NCBI GenBank assembly: GCA_046351595.1
Contig: JAXLYE010000006.1
Coordinates: 496,001-560,000 of the forward strand
DNA length: 64,000 bases
From: JAXLYE01 sp046351595
Lineage (GTDB): Bacteria > Myxococcota_A > Polyangia > Palsa-1104 > JAEUJZ01
Direction: 5' to 3'
Notes under the pieces: model-generated
The model's database searches: none
What the model was told of the DNA's origin: nothing
Seen by the model: only the letters and a program-made list of their open reading frames with translations
Part shown: piece after piece, positions 7,936 to 18,200 of the stretch
Layout of the letters: each line of letters begins with the position of its first letter
Position numbering within the stretch: the stretch's first letter is position 1
Made by a program: the position numbers and the translations under genes

Positions 7936-9285
7936 TCAGGCGCGGCGCGGGCGGCGCAGCGCGATCAGCGCGAGGGCCGCGAGCGCGAGGCTGGCGAGCG
8001 CCGCGCCCGAGGGGCTGGCCGGCGAGGTCGTGGCGCAGCCGCCGCCGCCCGCGGGCGGCATCGTTGTCCCGCCGTCGCCACCGCTGCCGCCGCCGGCCAG
8101 GTCACCGGGATCGGCGGCGCCCAGGTCGCGCGGCGCGGTGCTCATGTCGCCGACCGGGTTCTGATCCGGCACCTCGCAGTAGCCCTCCCACGGCACGCAG
8201 CGGCGGCCGGTCGGGCAGGTGATGAAGTCGCACGGATCGTCGACGCACAGGCCGGCCACGCACTTGCTGGTGCCCTTGCAGGCCACGCCGAAGCAGGCTG
8301 GGTCGCTCTTGCACGACTTGCTGGTCTTGTCGCAGTACTTGCCCGGACCGCACGGCCCGCCGCACGGATCCGAGGCGCAGCTGTCGGCCTTGCAGCGCGT
8401 CCCCGACGGGCAGCCGACCGGGCACGGCGACATGCAGGTGGGCGGGCTGGCACCGTCGGTGAAGCAGTAGTCGCCGCGCGGGCAGGTGTAGCCGGCGCAG
8501 GGGTTTTGGCCGCAGACGCCGCGGATGCAGTAGTCGGTCGGCCGCGGGCAGCCCTTCTCGTAGCAGGTGTCGCCGGTCATGCCGCCGTCGCAGCCGCTGA
8601 GGGTGTAGATCTCGTCGACGGTCTGCTCCAGCGCGGTGCCGAAGCCGCTGGCGGTGGTGATGCGGTAGTACTTGTTCGTCGGGAACGGCTTGCCGCCGGC
8701 GTCGGCAATGCGACCGAGCTCGGTGTTGACGGTGCCGTCATCGAAGCCGAACACGTACGAGGTCAAAGACGGCGAGCGCAGGTACGCCGCGCGCAGGTCG
8801 TTGATCGCCGAGTCCGTGGTGTCGAACGAGCCGCCGCTACAGGACGGGACGCCGTCGGTGATGATGATGACGTAGTTGCTGCGCGTGGAGTCTTTGAGCT
8901 CGGTCAGCGAGGTGGTCGGGTTGATGGCGCTGCCCAGGCCCGAGCTGCCGTTGGGCATCTTGGCGGCGAGCGCCGCGGCGATGCTGGCCTTGGTGCCGAT
9001 GGCCGGCTTGATGATCGGGTCCGGTCCGCAGGTGGTGACGCTGGTGAAGATCGTGGCGCCGATCGGCATCTTGCCGTCGTACTTGGCGACGACCTTGTTG
9101 ACCGCCGCGACCTCGGCGCTCCAGCGCGTGCCGCCGTCGAACGAGGTGCTCATGGAGCCCGATCGATCGATGATGAAGTGGAGGTTGGGGCACTTGGGTG
9201 CGGCCTCGCTCGACGCGGCGCTGAGCGAGAGCACGCACGAGGTGAAAAGGGCCGCGAGCTTTGTGAATCGGAGCAGTGCAGGCAT
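7936..9285 (-). CDS. Secreted von Willebrand factor A protein with MYXO-CTERM tail
   Basis: A 449-residue exported protein. A signal peptide (about residues 1-29) leads into a vWA domain with an intact metal site, DRSGS (from D40), and a later ITDGVPS. Residues 225-375 are a Cys-rich tract of CxxGxxC-like repeats. The C-terminus has the MYXO-CTERM layout: Gly-rich spacer, GCAT, a hydrophobic helix and a terminal RRPRR cluster. In Myxococcota this tail sends proteins to the outer surface through myxosortase processing. The ATG at 9285 follows a purine-rich AGAAGAGAT; another ATG lies five codons upstream (9300). A role in adhesion or calcium-dependent binding is likely but not proven. Confidence 0.85.
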   Translation of the reverse strand: MPALLRFTKLAALFTSCVLSLSAASSEAAPKCPNLHFIIDRSGSMSTSFDGGTRWSAEVAAVNKVVAKYDGKMPIGATIFTSVTTCGPDPIIKPAIGTKASIAAALAAKMPNGSSGLGSAINPTTSLTELKDSTRSNYVIIITDGVPSCSGGSFDTTDSAINDLRAAYLRSPSLTSYVFGFDDGTVNTELGRIADAGGKPFPTNKYYRITTASGFGTALEQTVDEIYTLSGCDGGMTGDTCYEKGCPRPTDYCIRGVCGQNPCAGYTCPRGDYCFTDGASPPTCMSPCPVGCPSGTRCKADSCASDPCGGPCGPGKYCDKTSKSCKSDPACFGVACKGTSKCVAGLCVDDPCDFITCPTGRRCVPWEGYCEVPDQNPVGDMSTAPRDLGAADPGDLAGGGSGGDGGTTMPPAGGGGCATTSPASPSGAALASLALAALALIALRRPRRA

Positions 9286-9514
9286 GGGATCTCTTCTCAT
9301 TTCGTCCGGTGTGTCTGTGTTGGCTTGCGTTCGGGAATGAATCGTTGAACGGTGGGTACGAACGGGCGCGTCTTACCAGGCACTCCCCAATAGGAGCAAG
9401 CCAAAGGAGCATTCGCGCGGCGAAACGCGGAGCGCCGGCTCGCGGCCCGCCCGGTGACCCTGCGCGTAAGCGGACGGGCAGGCGCCCGGTCGCGGGCCCC
9501 GCGGGCGGCGCGGC

Positions 9515-9543
9515 TTGCACGGCCGGGGGAACTGAAATAGCGT
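9515..9543 (+). promoter_or_regulatory. Promoter of the DUF6178 gene, leaderless type
   Basis: TTGCAC (9515-9520), 17 bp, TAGCGT (9538-9543); the -10 ends 7 nt before the ATG at 9551. The -10 hexamer is identical to that of the PilZ promoter. Confidence 0.5.
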
Positions 9544-9550
9544 GCCCGCC

Positions 9551-11668
9551 ATGACGAAGACCCGGGCCAACGGCGCCCCCCAGCCCAAGGGCGCAGCGAC
9601 GCGCCGCGGCACCCCGACCTCCCCTCCCCCCGCGGAACTTGTGAAGGCCGCGGCGACGCCGGCCCTCGGGGTCGGCGCGGGCACCGGCGCCGAGTGGGCG
9701 CTCGACGCCGGCCGCCCCAAGGAGATCCTCGAGCGCCTGCTCGATCGCCCCGACGCCGCGCGCCTTGTGCGGCAGACGCCGGTGCAGCCGCTGTACCTGT
9801 TCATCCGCTCGCTCGGCCTGGCCGACGCGCGCGAGCTGCTGGCCCTGTGCACGCCCGAGCAGGTGCAGGCCTTCCTCGACCTGGACGGCTGGGAGCGCGA
9901 CCACGTCCAGCCGCGCCGCCTGTTCGTGTGGCTGCAGGCGCTGCGCGAGCTCGGTCACGAGCGCTTCACCGCGCACCTGCGCCGCCTCGATCCCGAGCTG
10001 CTCACCACGCTCATCGGGCCGCGCGTCCGCGTCTACGAGCTGAACGACGAGGATCACCCGCCGCCCGAGGAGGCCGAGGGCCTCTTGTACACGACGCCGG
10101 ACCGCATGTTCCTGCTCGACATCGTCGGCGCCCCGCCCGCGCCCGAAGACGAGGAGCCAGCTGCGGCGGCCGCATCCGAGACCGGCGACGGCGACGACAG
10201 CGACGAGGCCGAGCAGGCGCTGCTCATCCGCGGCCTGCTCGAGGACCTGTACCGCAGCGATCTGGAGCTGGCGCGCTCGGTGGTCATGGCCGCGCGCTGG
10301 GACCTGGGCGCCGAGACCGGCGAGAAGGCGTACCGCTTCCGCAGCGGCCGCATGGCCGACCTCGGGTACGTCGACTACTACGACGCGCTCAAGGTCTACA
10401 TGCTGGTCGATCCGCTGAAGCCGCCCGCGGCCGAGGCCGGGTCAGACCTCGCGGCGCCCCGGGCCCCGACGGCCGCCGAGCCGGACCTCGAGGTGCCGAG
10501 CGGCGCCGGGGGCCTCATCGGCCCGCAGAGCGCGGTGTGGCGCGAGCTCATGCCGCGCCTGGGCGACCAGGACTTCACCTTCGGGCGCGCCGCCGCCCTG
10601 CTGCCGCCCGACGAGCAGGGTCGCCTCCTCGGCAGCCTGCTGATGCTGTCCAACCAGGTGATGGCCGCGGATCGGGTCGAGCTCGGCGACCTGCCCGCGA
10701 CCCGCCACACCCTGCAGCGTGTCGCTGGCTACCTGTCGCTCGGCCTGGAGTTCCGGCTGCGCCAGGCCGAAGCCGGCAGCACCACGCCCCGCGGCGACGG
10801 CACGAGCGGCGCCCGCATCGACCTGACAAAGGCCGCGCAGCTCCTGCAGCAGCTGCCGCTGCTCTACCTGTTCCGGCTCGGCCACAGCCTGACCGTGCAG
10901 CTGCGCAAGCTGGCCGCGATGCTGGTGCAGTCGGGACTCACCACGCTCGTGCCCAAGCAGGACCCGGGCTCGCTGCTGCCGGCGGAGTGGGCGGTGGCGC
11001 TCGAGCACCTCCTGCGCGTCCGGCCGCTGTACCCGCTGGCGCTCGAGCCCGCGTCGCCGAGCGCCGCCGGATCGCAGCCTGGCGCCGAGGCCGAGCGCCG
11101 GGCCGCCCGGACCGCGGGCAGCGCCGACCCCGGGGCCGCGCGCGGCACGAAGACGGCGCGCCCCTTCGGCTCGCTGCGTGAGCTCGGCCGCGCCGCCGCC
11201 TTCCTCGAGCGCCTGGGCCTGCTCGACCGCTTCTTCACGACCGGCCTGGGCGTGCGCAAGGAGACGCTGGCCGCGACGCTGCAGGCGACCCAGCCCGGCG
11301 CCGCCGAGGCGCAGCTCACCGACGTGCTGGGCACGCTGCTGGCCAACGCCCTGCTCGATCGGCCGGCGGCGCTGGTGCCGCTCAAGCGGAGCGACCTGCC
11401 CGCGCTGCTACAGCGGGCCCGCGGCGACGGGCCGGGCCTGGGCCTGCAGCCGTCGGTGCGTGCCCGCCTGGGCGAGATCCTGTCGGCGCGCATCAAGGAG
11501 CGCGCGCTCGACGACGCCGAGGCGCAGCAGCTGCTGTCCGCCGACGTCCAGAGCTTCATTGCGCAGGCGCTGGACCGGCTCGACACCGGGCTGGCCGGCC
11601 TGCCGCCGCGCCTCTCGCCCGAGCTCGCCGACGCCGTGCCCGCCGTCGCCGGGCTGATCCTCGGCTGA
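9551..11668 (+). CDS. DUF6178 family protein
   Basis: A 705-residue, mostly helical, probably cytoplasmic protein of the uncharacterised DUF6178 family found in deltaproteobacteria. The diagnostic region is near residues 55-175, with RPKEILERLLDRPDAARLV, then VQAFLDLDGWERD and LRRLDPELLTTLI. The rest is Leu-rich helices interrupted by acidic (about 200-230) and Ala/Gly-rich linkers. No catalytic motif is visible. A GTG lies three codons upstream, but the promoter-like TAGCGT ends 7 nt before the ATG at 9551, which favours this start. Its function is unknown; the neighbouring permease has its own promoter. Confidence 0.7.
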   Translation: MTKTRANGAPQPKGAATRRGTPTSPPPAELVKAAATPALGVGAGTGAEWALDAGRPKEILERLLDRPDAARLVRQTPVQPLYLFIRSLGLADARELLALCTPEQVQAFLDLDGWERDHVQPRRLFVWLQALRELGHERFTAHLRRLDPELLTTLIGPRVRVYELNDEDHPPPEEAEGLLYTTPDRMFLLDIVGAPPAPEDEEPAAAAASETGDGDDSDEAEQALLIRGLLEDLYRSDLELARSVVMAARWDLGAETGEKAYRFRSGRMADLGYVDYYDALKVYMLVDPLKPPAAEAGSDLAAPRAPTAAEPDLEVPSGAGGLIGPQSAVWRELMPRLGDQDFTFGRAAALLPPDEQGRLLGSLLMLSNQVMAADRVELGDLPATRHTLQRVAGYLSLGLEFRLRQAEAGSTTPRGDGTSGARIDLTKAAQLLQQLPLLYLFRLGHSLTVQLRKLAAMLVQSGLTTLVPKQDPGSLLPAEWAVALEHLLRVRPLYPLALEPASPSAAGSQPGAEAERRAARTAGSADPGAARGTKTARPFGSLRELGRAAAFLERLGLLDRFFTTGLGVRKETLAATLQATQPGAAEAQLTDVLGTLLANALLDRPAALVPLKRSDLPALLQRARGDGPGLGLQPSVRARLGEILSARIKERALDDAEAQQLLSADVQSFIAQALDRLDTGLAGLPPRLSPELADAVPAVAGLILG

Positions 11669-11732
11669 CCCGATTCCTGCGAGCTCGCCGCCTCCCCGGC
11701 CCGCCCGCCGGACAGGCCGCCGGAGCGGACGA

Positions 11733-11760
11733 TTGAGTCAGAGCCGGGCTCTGTAATACT
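11733..11760 (+). promoter_or_regulatory. Permease promoter with embedded operator palindrome
   Basis: TTGAGT (11733-11738) and AATACT (11755-11760, preceded by TGT) are 16 bp apart; the -10 ends 8 nt before the ATG at 11769. The spacer holds a perfect palindrome, CAGAGCC-G-GGCTCTG (11739-11753). A repressor bound there would block RNA polymerase directly. Confidence 0.6.
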
Positions 11761-11768
11761 CGCCGACC

Positions 11769-13196
11769 ATGTCCAACCCCAACGAGCAGCTCGCCCGACG
11801 ACTCAGCAGCCTGGACGCCACGGCCATCCTGGTCGGCAGCATGATCGGCTCCGGCATCTTCATCGCGCCGTCGCTGATGGCCAAGAACATCGCGGCCCCG
11901 GGGGTGTACCTGGGGCTGTGGCTGCTGGCCGGCGTGTTCACGCTGCTCGGCGCGTTCAGCTATGCCGAGCTGGCGGCGATGATGCCGGCGGCCGGCGGCC
12001 AGTACGTGTACCTGCGCCGCGCCTTCGGCCCCCTTACCGGCTTTTTATACGGCTGGACGCTGCTCTTGGTGATCCAGTCCGGCTTCATCGCCGCCGTGGC
12101 CATCGCGTTCGCGAAGTACCTGGGCGTCTTCATCCCGGGCCTGGGCGAGAAGGAGATCCTCTTCCGCGTCCCGCTCGGCGCCCTGGGGACCTTCGCCTTC
12201 TCCAGCGCGCAGGCGGTGGCGCTCGGGGTCATCGCGGTGCTGACGATCATCAACCTGCGCGGCGTGGTCGCCGGGGCCGCGGTGCAGAACGTGTTCACGG
12301 GGCTGAAGCTCCTGGCGCTGTGGGCGCTGGTCGCCGGCATCCTTATCGCCGGCAAGGGCAGCTTCGCCAACTTCCAGCCGCTGTGGAGCACCGAGCTGCC
12401 GCGCACCGTCGTCGAGGGCGCGGTCAAGGTCAGCTTCCTGGCGGCGCTCGGCGTGGCGGCCAGCAAGGCGCTGTTCTGCTACGACGCCTGGAACACCGTG
12501 ACCTTTGCCGCGGCCGAGGTCCGCGATCCCTCGCGCAGCCTCCCGCGGGCGCTGGTCGGCGGCACCGTGGTGACGACGCTGACGTACGTGCTGGCGGCGG
12601 CCGGCTACCTGTACCTGTTCCCGCTGGAGCGCATGGCCGTGGTCCCCGAGAACCGCATCGCCGCGGTGGCGGCGCAGGCGCTGCTCGGCGACACCGGCGG
12701 CCGGCTGATCGCGGCGGCGATCCTGGTCAGCACCTTCGGCTGCATCAACGGCATGATCCTGGGCGGCGCGCGCGTGCTGTACGCGATGGGCAAGGACGGC
12801 CTCTTGTTCGAGGCGGCGGCGTCGCTGAACCGGCGCAAGGCGCCGGGCGTGGCGCTGGGGCTTTTGGCCGCGTGGTCGGCGGTGCTGACGGTCTCGGGCA
12901 GCTACGACGCGCTGCTCACGTACACGACGTTCGCGTCGCTGTTGTTCAACGCCGCGACCGCGGCCTGCGTCTTCGTGCTGCGCCGCCGCAGCCCGGACGA
13001 AGGCCGCCCCTACCGCGCCTTCGGCCACCCGGTCTCGACGGCGCTGTTCATCGCCGTGGCCTGCTTCTTCGTCCTCTACATCGTCCGCGGCGACCCAAAG
13101 AGCTCGCTGTACGGGCTGCTGCTGGTGCTGCTGGGGGTGCCGGTCTACGCGCTGATCGCAGCATCCGGGCGTCGGCGGGCGCGCGCGCCGCGCTGA
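11769..13196 (+). CDS. Amino-acid permease, APC superfamily
   Basis: A 475-residue inner-membrane transporter with about 12 hydrophobic segments. The APC hallmarks are present: the unwound first helix with GSMIGSGIFI (residues 23-32), the second-helix AFSYAELAAMMPAAGGQYVYLRRAFG segment (around 60-85), and YDAWNTVTFAAAEVRDPSRSLPRAL (about 238-260) with the usual glutamate and PxRxLPRA sequence. This pattern is closest to the LAT/YfnA-like amino-acid transporters. The substrate is not readable. The promoter carries a perfect 15-bp palindrome between -35 and -10, so the gene is probably under a dedicated repressor, possibly one that senses an amino acid. Confidence 0.85.
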   Translation: MSNPNEQLARRLSSLDATAILVGSMIGSGIFIAPSLMAKNIAAPGVYLGLWLLAGVFTLLGAFSYAELAAMMPAAGGQYVYLRRAFGPLTGFLYGWTLLLVIQSGFIAAVAIAFAKYLGVFIPGLGEKEILFRVPLGALGTFAFSSAQAVALGVIAVLTIINLRGVVAGAAVQNVFTGLKLLALWALVAGILIAGKGSFANFQPLWSTELPRTVVEGAVKVSFLAALGVAASKALFCYDAWNTVTFAAAEVRDPSRSLPRALVGGTVVTTLTYVLAAAGYLYLFPLERMAVVPENRIAAVAAQALLGDTGGRLIAAAILVSTFGCINGMILGGARVLYAMGKDGLLFEAAASLNRRKAPGVALGLLAAWSAVLTVSGSYDALLTYTTFASLLFNAATAACVFVLRRRSPDEGRPYRAFGHPVSTALFIAVACFFVLYIVRGDPKSSLYGLLLVLLGVPVYALIAASGRRRARAPR

Positions 13197-13333
13197 GCCG
13201 CGCGAACTGGGGAAGTCCCCAGGGCGCTCGTTGCTGACAGCACCGGCCCAGGTCGCAGAAAATGGGGGCCTCGAATAACACCGGCTGCGCTCCGTCCAGG
13301 AAGGCAGATGCAGCCTTGCGGCTGGAGGACCCC

Positions 13334-13951
13334 ATGAAAAAGTCTGTGCCTTTGCTGTTCGGTCTCGTGATCCTGTCGGCGGCCACCGCCTGCGCCCAGC
13401 CGCGCGGCCCGCGCGGTCGCTTCGAGCGTGCCGGCGACCGCGCCGACGTCGCCCGCTCGAACGCGCAGCTGCAGGACGATCGCCGCGACCTGCAGCGCTT
13501 CCAGATGACGCTCAACGCCTTCGACGCGGCCTGGCAGCGCCGCGACGGCGTCGGCGTGCGGGCCGCGCTCCAGAGCTTCGTGCAGCAGGGCCGCATGGAG
13601 GTCACCGAGCAGCAGCGCGAGACGCAGCAGGCCGCGCGCGAAGCCGTGCGCTCGGGCCGTGAGGCGCGACGCGACGGCACCTTCCGCGACGCCGTGAACG
13701 CCGCCGACGATCGCCGCGACTTCCGCAACGAGCGCGCCGAGCTGATCGAAGAGAACAACCTGCTGATCGAGCTGGAGCGCACCGCGAACGCGGAGCTGAC
13801 GTGGGGCCCGCAGATGCAGATCCTGGTGCGCGCGCGCCAGATCATGACGCGCTTCATCGACCTGGCGCGCATCGAGCTCGCCCGCTCGCGCCAGGAGCTG
13901 CGCGAAGACCGCCGCGAGCTGCGCGAAGACCGCCGGCCCTGGAACCGGTAG
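13334..13951 (+). CDS. Exported Arg/Glu-rich coiled-coil protein
   Basis: A 205-residue protein with a signal peptide (MKK start; cleavage near TACAQ, possibly a weak lipobox). The mature part is highly charged and helical, with repeated RRD and RE elements and an almost exact repeat at the C-terminus (ELREDRRELREDRR). No family is recognised. A GGAGG ribosome site at 13324-13328 fixes the ATG at 13334. A strong intrinsic terminator follows immediately, so it is likely a single-gene unit. Coiled-coil periplasmic proteins of this type often bind metals or membranes, but nothing here proves it. Confidence 0.7.
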   Translation: MKKSVPLLFGLVILSAATACAQPRGPRGRFERAGDRADVARSNAQLQDDRRDLQRFQMTLNAFDAAWQRRDGVGVRAALQSFVQQGRMEVTEQQRETQQAAREAVRSGREARRDGTFRDAVNAADDRRDFRNERAELIEENNLLIELERTANAELTWGPQMQILVRARQIMTRFIDLARIELARSRQELREDRRELREDRRPWNR

Positions 13952-13957
13952 CCGCGG

Positions 13958-13992
13958 CCGGGCCGCATCCCGTCGGTGCGGCCCGGTTTTTT
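13958..13992 (+). terminator. Rho-independent terminator
   Basis: A perfect 10-bp stem, CCGGGCCGCA with TGCGGCCCGG, a 9-nt loop and a run of six T (13987-13992), directly after the stop codon of the coiled-coil gene. It is the clearest intrinsic terminator in the window and also lies beside the stop of the convergent SDR gene. Confidence 0.9.
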
Positions 13993-13996
13993 GGTC

Positions 13997-14905
13997 CTAC
14001 GCCTGCGACTTCGGGGTCAGCAGGCCGCCCATCTGGAACGCCTGCAGCAGCCCTTCTGTGACCTGGGCGCTGACCTGGTTGACGGCGGTGGTGGCGTGGC
14101 CGCCGTAGCGATCGACCGCGGTGCGCGCCGGGCGCTCGCCGGCCGGCGTCTGCACCAGCTTGAGCACCGCGTCCGCGATCTCCTGCGGGTTGGGCGCGCC
14201 CGGCGCGGTGAGCATGCCGTGCAGCGCCTGGCCGATCTGCGCCGGGATGTCGGCGACAGGGCCGTAGCCCGCGGCGCGCGCCGGGTCGCTGCCGAGGATG
14301 TTGTTGGCCGAGAAGTCGGTGCCGAAGGCGCCGGGCTGGATGAGGACCGACTCGATGCCGAGCGGGTTGAGCTCGTAGCGGTAGCTCTCGGCGATCGCCT
14401 CGAGCGCGAACTTGCTGGCGACGTAGATGCTCATGAACGGCAGGACGTAGCGACCCAGGCCGCTGGAGATGTGGATCAGGAGGCCGCGGCCGCGCTCGCG
14501 CATCTGCGGCAGCACCGCGCGGTTGACGCGCTGCACGCCGTAGACGTTGACGTTGAACACGGCGTGCGCCTGCTCGGCGGTGAAGGTTTCGGCGAGGCCG
14601 CTGGCGCCGACGCCGGCGTTGTTGACGACGACGTCGATGGCGCCGCAGAGGCGCTGCGCCTCGGCGACCGCGCTGTCGACCGAGGCGTCGGAGGTGACGT
14701 CCATCTCGACGACGTGGATGCGCACGCCGTGGGTGCTGGCGTGGTCACGCAGACCCTGCGCCGCCTTGGCGTTCTTGCCGCCTACGCCGCGCATGGTGGC
14801 GATGACCGTGTGGCCGGCCGCGGCCAGGGTCTTGGTGATGAGGAGGCCGAAGCCGCTGGAGGCACCTGTGACGAGGATGGTCTGGGTCTGGTTCATGGTA
14901 GACAT
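13997..14905 (-). CDS. Short-chain dehydrogenase/reductase
   Basis: A 302-residue classical SDR oxidoreductase, presumably NAD(P)-dependent. It has the Rossmann signature TGASSGFG (13-20), the NNAG motif, the catalytic Ser in HISSG, and the YxxxK pair in YVASK. Proline/glycine after the active site (QPGAFGTDF) is typical for the family. A C-terminal extension beyond 240 has no known motif. Two ATG starts are possible (14905 or 14896); 14905 gives one extra turn before the Rossmann strand. The substrate is unknown. It converges on the terminator at 13958-13992. Confidence 0.85.
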   Translation of the reverse strand: MSTMNQTQTILVTGASSGFGLLITKTLAAAGHTVIATMRGVGGKNAKAAQGLRDHASTHGVRIHVVEMDVTSDASVDSAVAEAQRLCGAIDVVVNNAGVGASGLAETFTAEQAHAVFNVNVYGVQRVNRAVLPQMRERGRGLLIHISSGLGRYVLPFMSIYVASKFALEAIAESYRYELNPLGIESVLIQPGAFGTDFSANNILGSDPARAAGYGPVADIPAQIGQALHGMLTAPGAPNPQEIADAVLKLVQTPAGERPARTAVDRYGGHATTAVNQVSAQVTEGLLQAFQMGGLLTPKSQA

Positions 14906-15208
14906 GGTATGCAGAACGCGGCCAGGCACCTAGTGGGAAGCAAGGCGGCCGGGGTGCTCGTCGCTGAGCGCGGCGCGGGGTGCGCGGGCCGCGGGTGCTG
15001 TGCTCGCACGGGTGCGGAGCGGCGTCGGATGCCCACGCGCGTGCGCGCCATCACCGGCTGCGCACCTGGGCCCGCGTCCGTTCCGTAGCGGTGCGCAGAG
15101 CCGCTGCGCGCGCCCAAAAAGGCGATATGATCTGCGGTGCTGGGCTGGCTGGGGCGGAGTACGCACGGGGGCAGCGCAGGCTCAGCGCGCTATCGGGTCT
15201 GAGGTCGC
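14906..15208. other. Divergent intergenic region upstream of the giant signalling gene
   Basis: This 303-bp stretch separates the SDR gene from the large rightward gene. I see no gene in it. A TATGAT sequence (15125-15130) about 80 bp before the rightward ATG could be a -10 element, but no good -35 accompanies it. Confidence 0.45.
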
Positions 15209-18200
15209 ATGCAAGCGCTGTCCATGTTCACGCTCACCGGTCGCCTACTTGAGGGTGCGCTCGGTACGTACTACCGCGCGCAGAGCGAAGCGGGGGAGCC
15301 GGTGATCCTGTTCCTGCTGCGCAGCGAGCCGCCCGGTGCCGAGGAGCTCGCGCGGCTGCAGCAGGCGCACGACCTGCAGCTTGTCCTTTACCGCGCGCCG
15401 TTTTCGCACGGGACGCAGGTGCTGGAGCCGATCGCGATCGTGCAGGGCGAGGATCGCGTCGGCCTGGCGCTGCGGCACGGCGACGGCGGGCCCCTTGCGC
15501 AGGTGCTGCGCCGCGGGGCGCTGCCGGTGCCCGCGGTGCTGCGCCTGGGCATCGCGCTGTCGGAGCTGTGCGGCGCGCTGCACGAGCGCGGCGCGCGGCT
15601 CGGCGCGTGCGGCCCGGAGCCGATCTTGATCGACACGGCCAGCGGAGGCGCGGAGGCCGCGGCGCCGCGGGTGCGGATCCTCAGCCTGGTCCCGGCGACG
15701 CCGGCGGGCGGCGCGCAGCAGGCCGGCGCGCTCTCGGCGGCGGCCCTGCCCTACGCGGCGCCGGAGCAGCTGCGCGGCGGCGCCGACCTCTCGCCGGGCG
15801 CGGATCTCTACTCGCTCGGCGTGCTCCTGTACCAGGCGCTGTGCGGCGCGCTGCCGTTCGACAGCGACGATCCGGCGGAGCTCTTGCACGCGCACCTGGC
15901 GCGGACGCCGCCGCCGCTCGCCGAGCGCGCCCCCGGTGTGCCGCCGGTGCTGGCGCGCATCGTCGAGAAGCTGCTGAGCAAGGCGCCGGCGGAGCGCTAC
16001 CAGACCGCGCACGGGCTGCGCGACGATCTCGAGCACCTGGCCGAGCGGCTCGCGTCCGGCGCGGGCACCGACCTCGCGGACTTCGTGCTGGGCCGCAGCG
16101 ACCGGCCCGAGCTCCTCCTCCTGGCGCTGCCGCAAGACGCCCGCGCCGACGAGGAGCACGAGCTGCAGCGGGCGCTGCGGGCGGCGACGGCGGGCGCGCC
16201 GCGGGTGGCCCTGCTGAGCGGCGCCACCGGCAGCGGCAAGACCACGCTGGCGCAGCGGCTGCACGATCCGGTGCGCGCGGCCGGCGGCCTGTTCGTCGAG
16301 GTGCGCTGCCAGCTCGCGGATCACACGCCGCACGCGGCGCTGTCGCGGGCGCTGCGCGATCTCGTGCGGCAGCTCGTGCGCGAGCCGCCGGAGCGGCGTG
16401 CGCAGCTCGTGCGCGAGCTGGCACCGGCGCTGGGCCCGGCGGCGCAGGCGCTCTGCGTGCTCGTGCCCGAGCTCGAGCTGCTGCTGGAGGACCTGCCCAA
16501 GGCGCCGCCGCTGGAGGGCGCGCCCGCGCAGAACCGGCTGCGGTTTCTGGTCGGTCAGCTGCTGCGCGCGGTGGCGCGGCCCGAGCGGCCGCTGCTGCTG
16601 TTCTTCGACGAGGCGCAGCGGATCGACGCGGGCTCGCTGCGGCTCGTGCTCGACTGCCTGTGCGCCTCGCCGTCGCTGCCGGTGCTGGTGGTGGCGGCGC
16701 TGCGGGCCGGCGAGGTCGGGCCCGGTCACCCGCTCGGCGCGGCCACAACGACGCTGCGCGCCGCAGGTATCGAGGTGCTCGAGCGCGAGCTCGTGCCGCT
16801 GTCGGCGGCGCAGCTGACCGCGCTGTTGACGCGGACGCTCGGCTGCCGCGACGACGAAGCGGCGGCGCTCGGGGACGTGCTGCACGTCAAGACGCACGGC
16901 AACCTGCTGGCGCTCAGCCAGCTTCTGCGCACGCTGCAGGAGGACGGGCTGGTGCGCTACGAGCCGCGCACCCGGCGCTGGGCCTTCGACCTCGGCGCGA
17001 TCATCGGCCACGCCGCGGGCGCGGACGTGCAGGCCGTGCTGGTGCAGCGCATCGGCCGGCTCAGCGATGGCGCACGGCGCGGCCTGGCGCTGGCGGCGTG
17101 CCTCGGCATGGAGTTCGAGCTCGGGGTGCTGGCGCGCCTGGGCGAGTTGGATCCGGCGGCCGCGCGCGCGTTCCTTGCGGAGCTGACGGGCGCCGGCCTG
17201 GTGCGCCGGCTGGTCGATGAGACGCCGACAGGCGCCGGGCCCGCCGAGGAGCGCTACTGCTTCCTGCACGGCAGCGTGGCGCAGGCCGCGTCCGCGCTGC
17301 TCACGCCCGCTTCGGAAGCGGAGGCGCACCTGCGCATCGGCCGCGCGCTGCTCGACGGGGATCCGGCGGCGCTGCCGGACCGCGTGCTGCTCGCCGGCGT
17401 GCAGCAGCTGAACCAGGGCGCCTCGCGGCTCACGACAGGAGCGGAGCGCGCGCAGCTGGCGGAGCTCGATCTCTTGGCCGGGCGGCGCGCCAAGGCCGCG
17501 GCCGCGAACGAGACCGCGGCCGAGCTGTTCACCGCCGGGCTGGCGCTGCTCCCCGATGCCAGCCATCCCGAGCTGGCGCTCGCGCTACAGCAGGAGCTAG
17601 TCGAGAGCGACTTCCTGTGCGGCCGCTTCCAGACCGCGGACGCGCGGGCGCAGGCGCTGCTCGAGCGCGCGCAGACGCCGTGGGAGAAGGCGCAGGTGCA
17701 AGCGCTGCGCGCGCGCTACCACCTGCCCGCGGCGCGCTACAAAGAGGCGATCCAGCTCGGCCTGCACGCGCTGGCGCTGCTCGGCGTGGAGCTGCCGCCG
17801 GGCGATGCCGAGCTGCAGGCGCAGGCCGAGGCGCAGCTCGTGGCGATCGGGCCGGAGCTGCTGCGCCTGGGGCCCGATGCGCTGCTGGAGCTGCCGCGGG
17901 TGCAGGATGCCGAGCAGCGCCTGCGCTTCGCCGTGGTCGGCCTGCTGCTGCCGCCGTCGTTCGCCAGCCGCCCGTCGCTGTTCCAGGCGCTGGTGGGCTA
18001 CACGCTCGGCGCCATCCTGCAGCACGGCAACACCGAGGAGTCCTGCACCGCGTACTTCTGCTACGGCCTGTTGCAGGTGACGACCGGCGACATCCAGCGC
18101 GGCCTGCAGTTCTCGGAGCTGGCGCTGCGCCTGTACCAGCGGCTCGAGGTACACCGCACCGCCGGCATGGTCCTGCACATCCACGGCGGCCACATCAACC

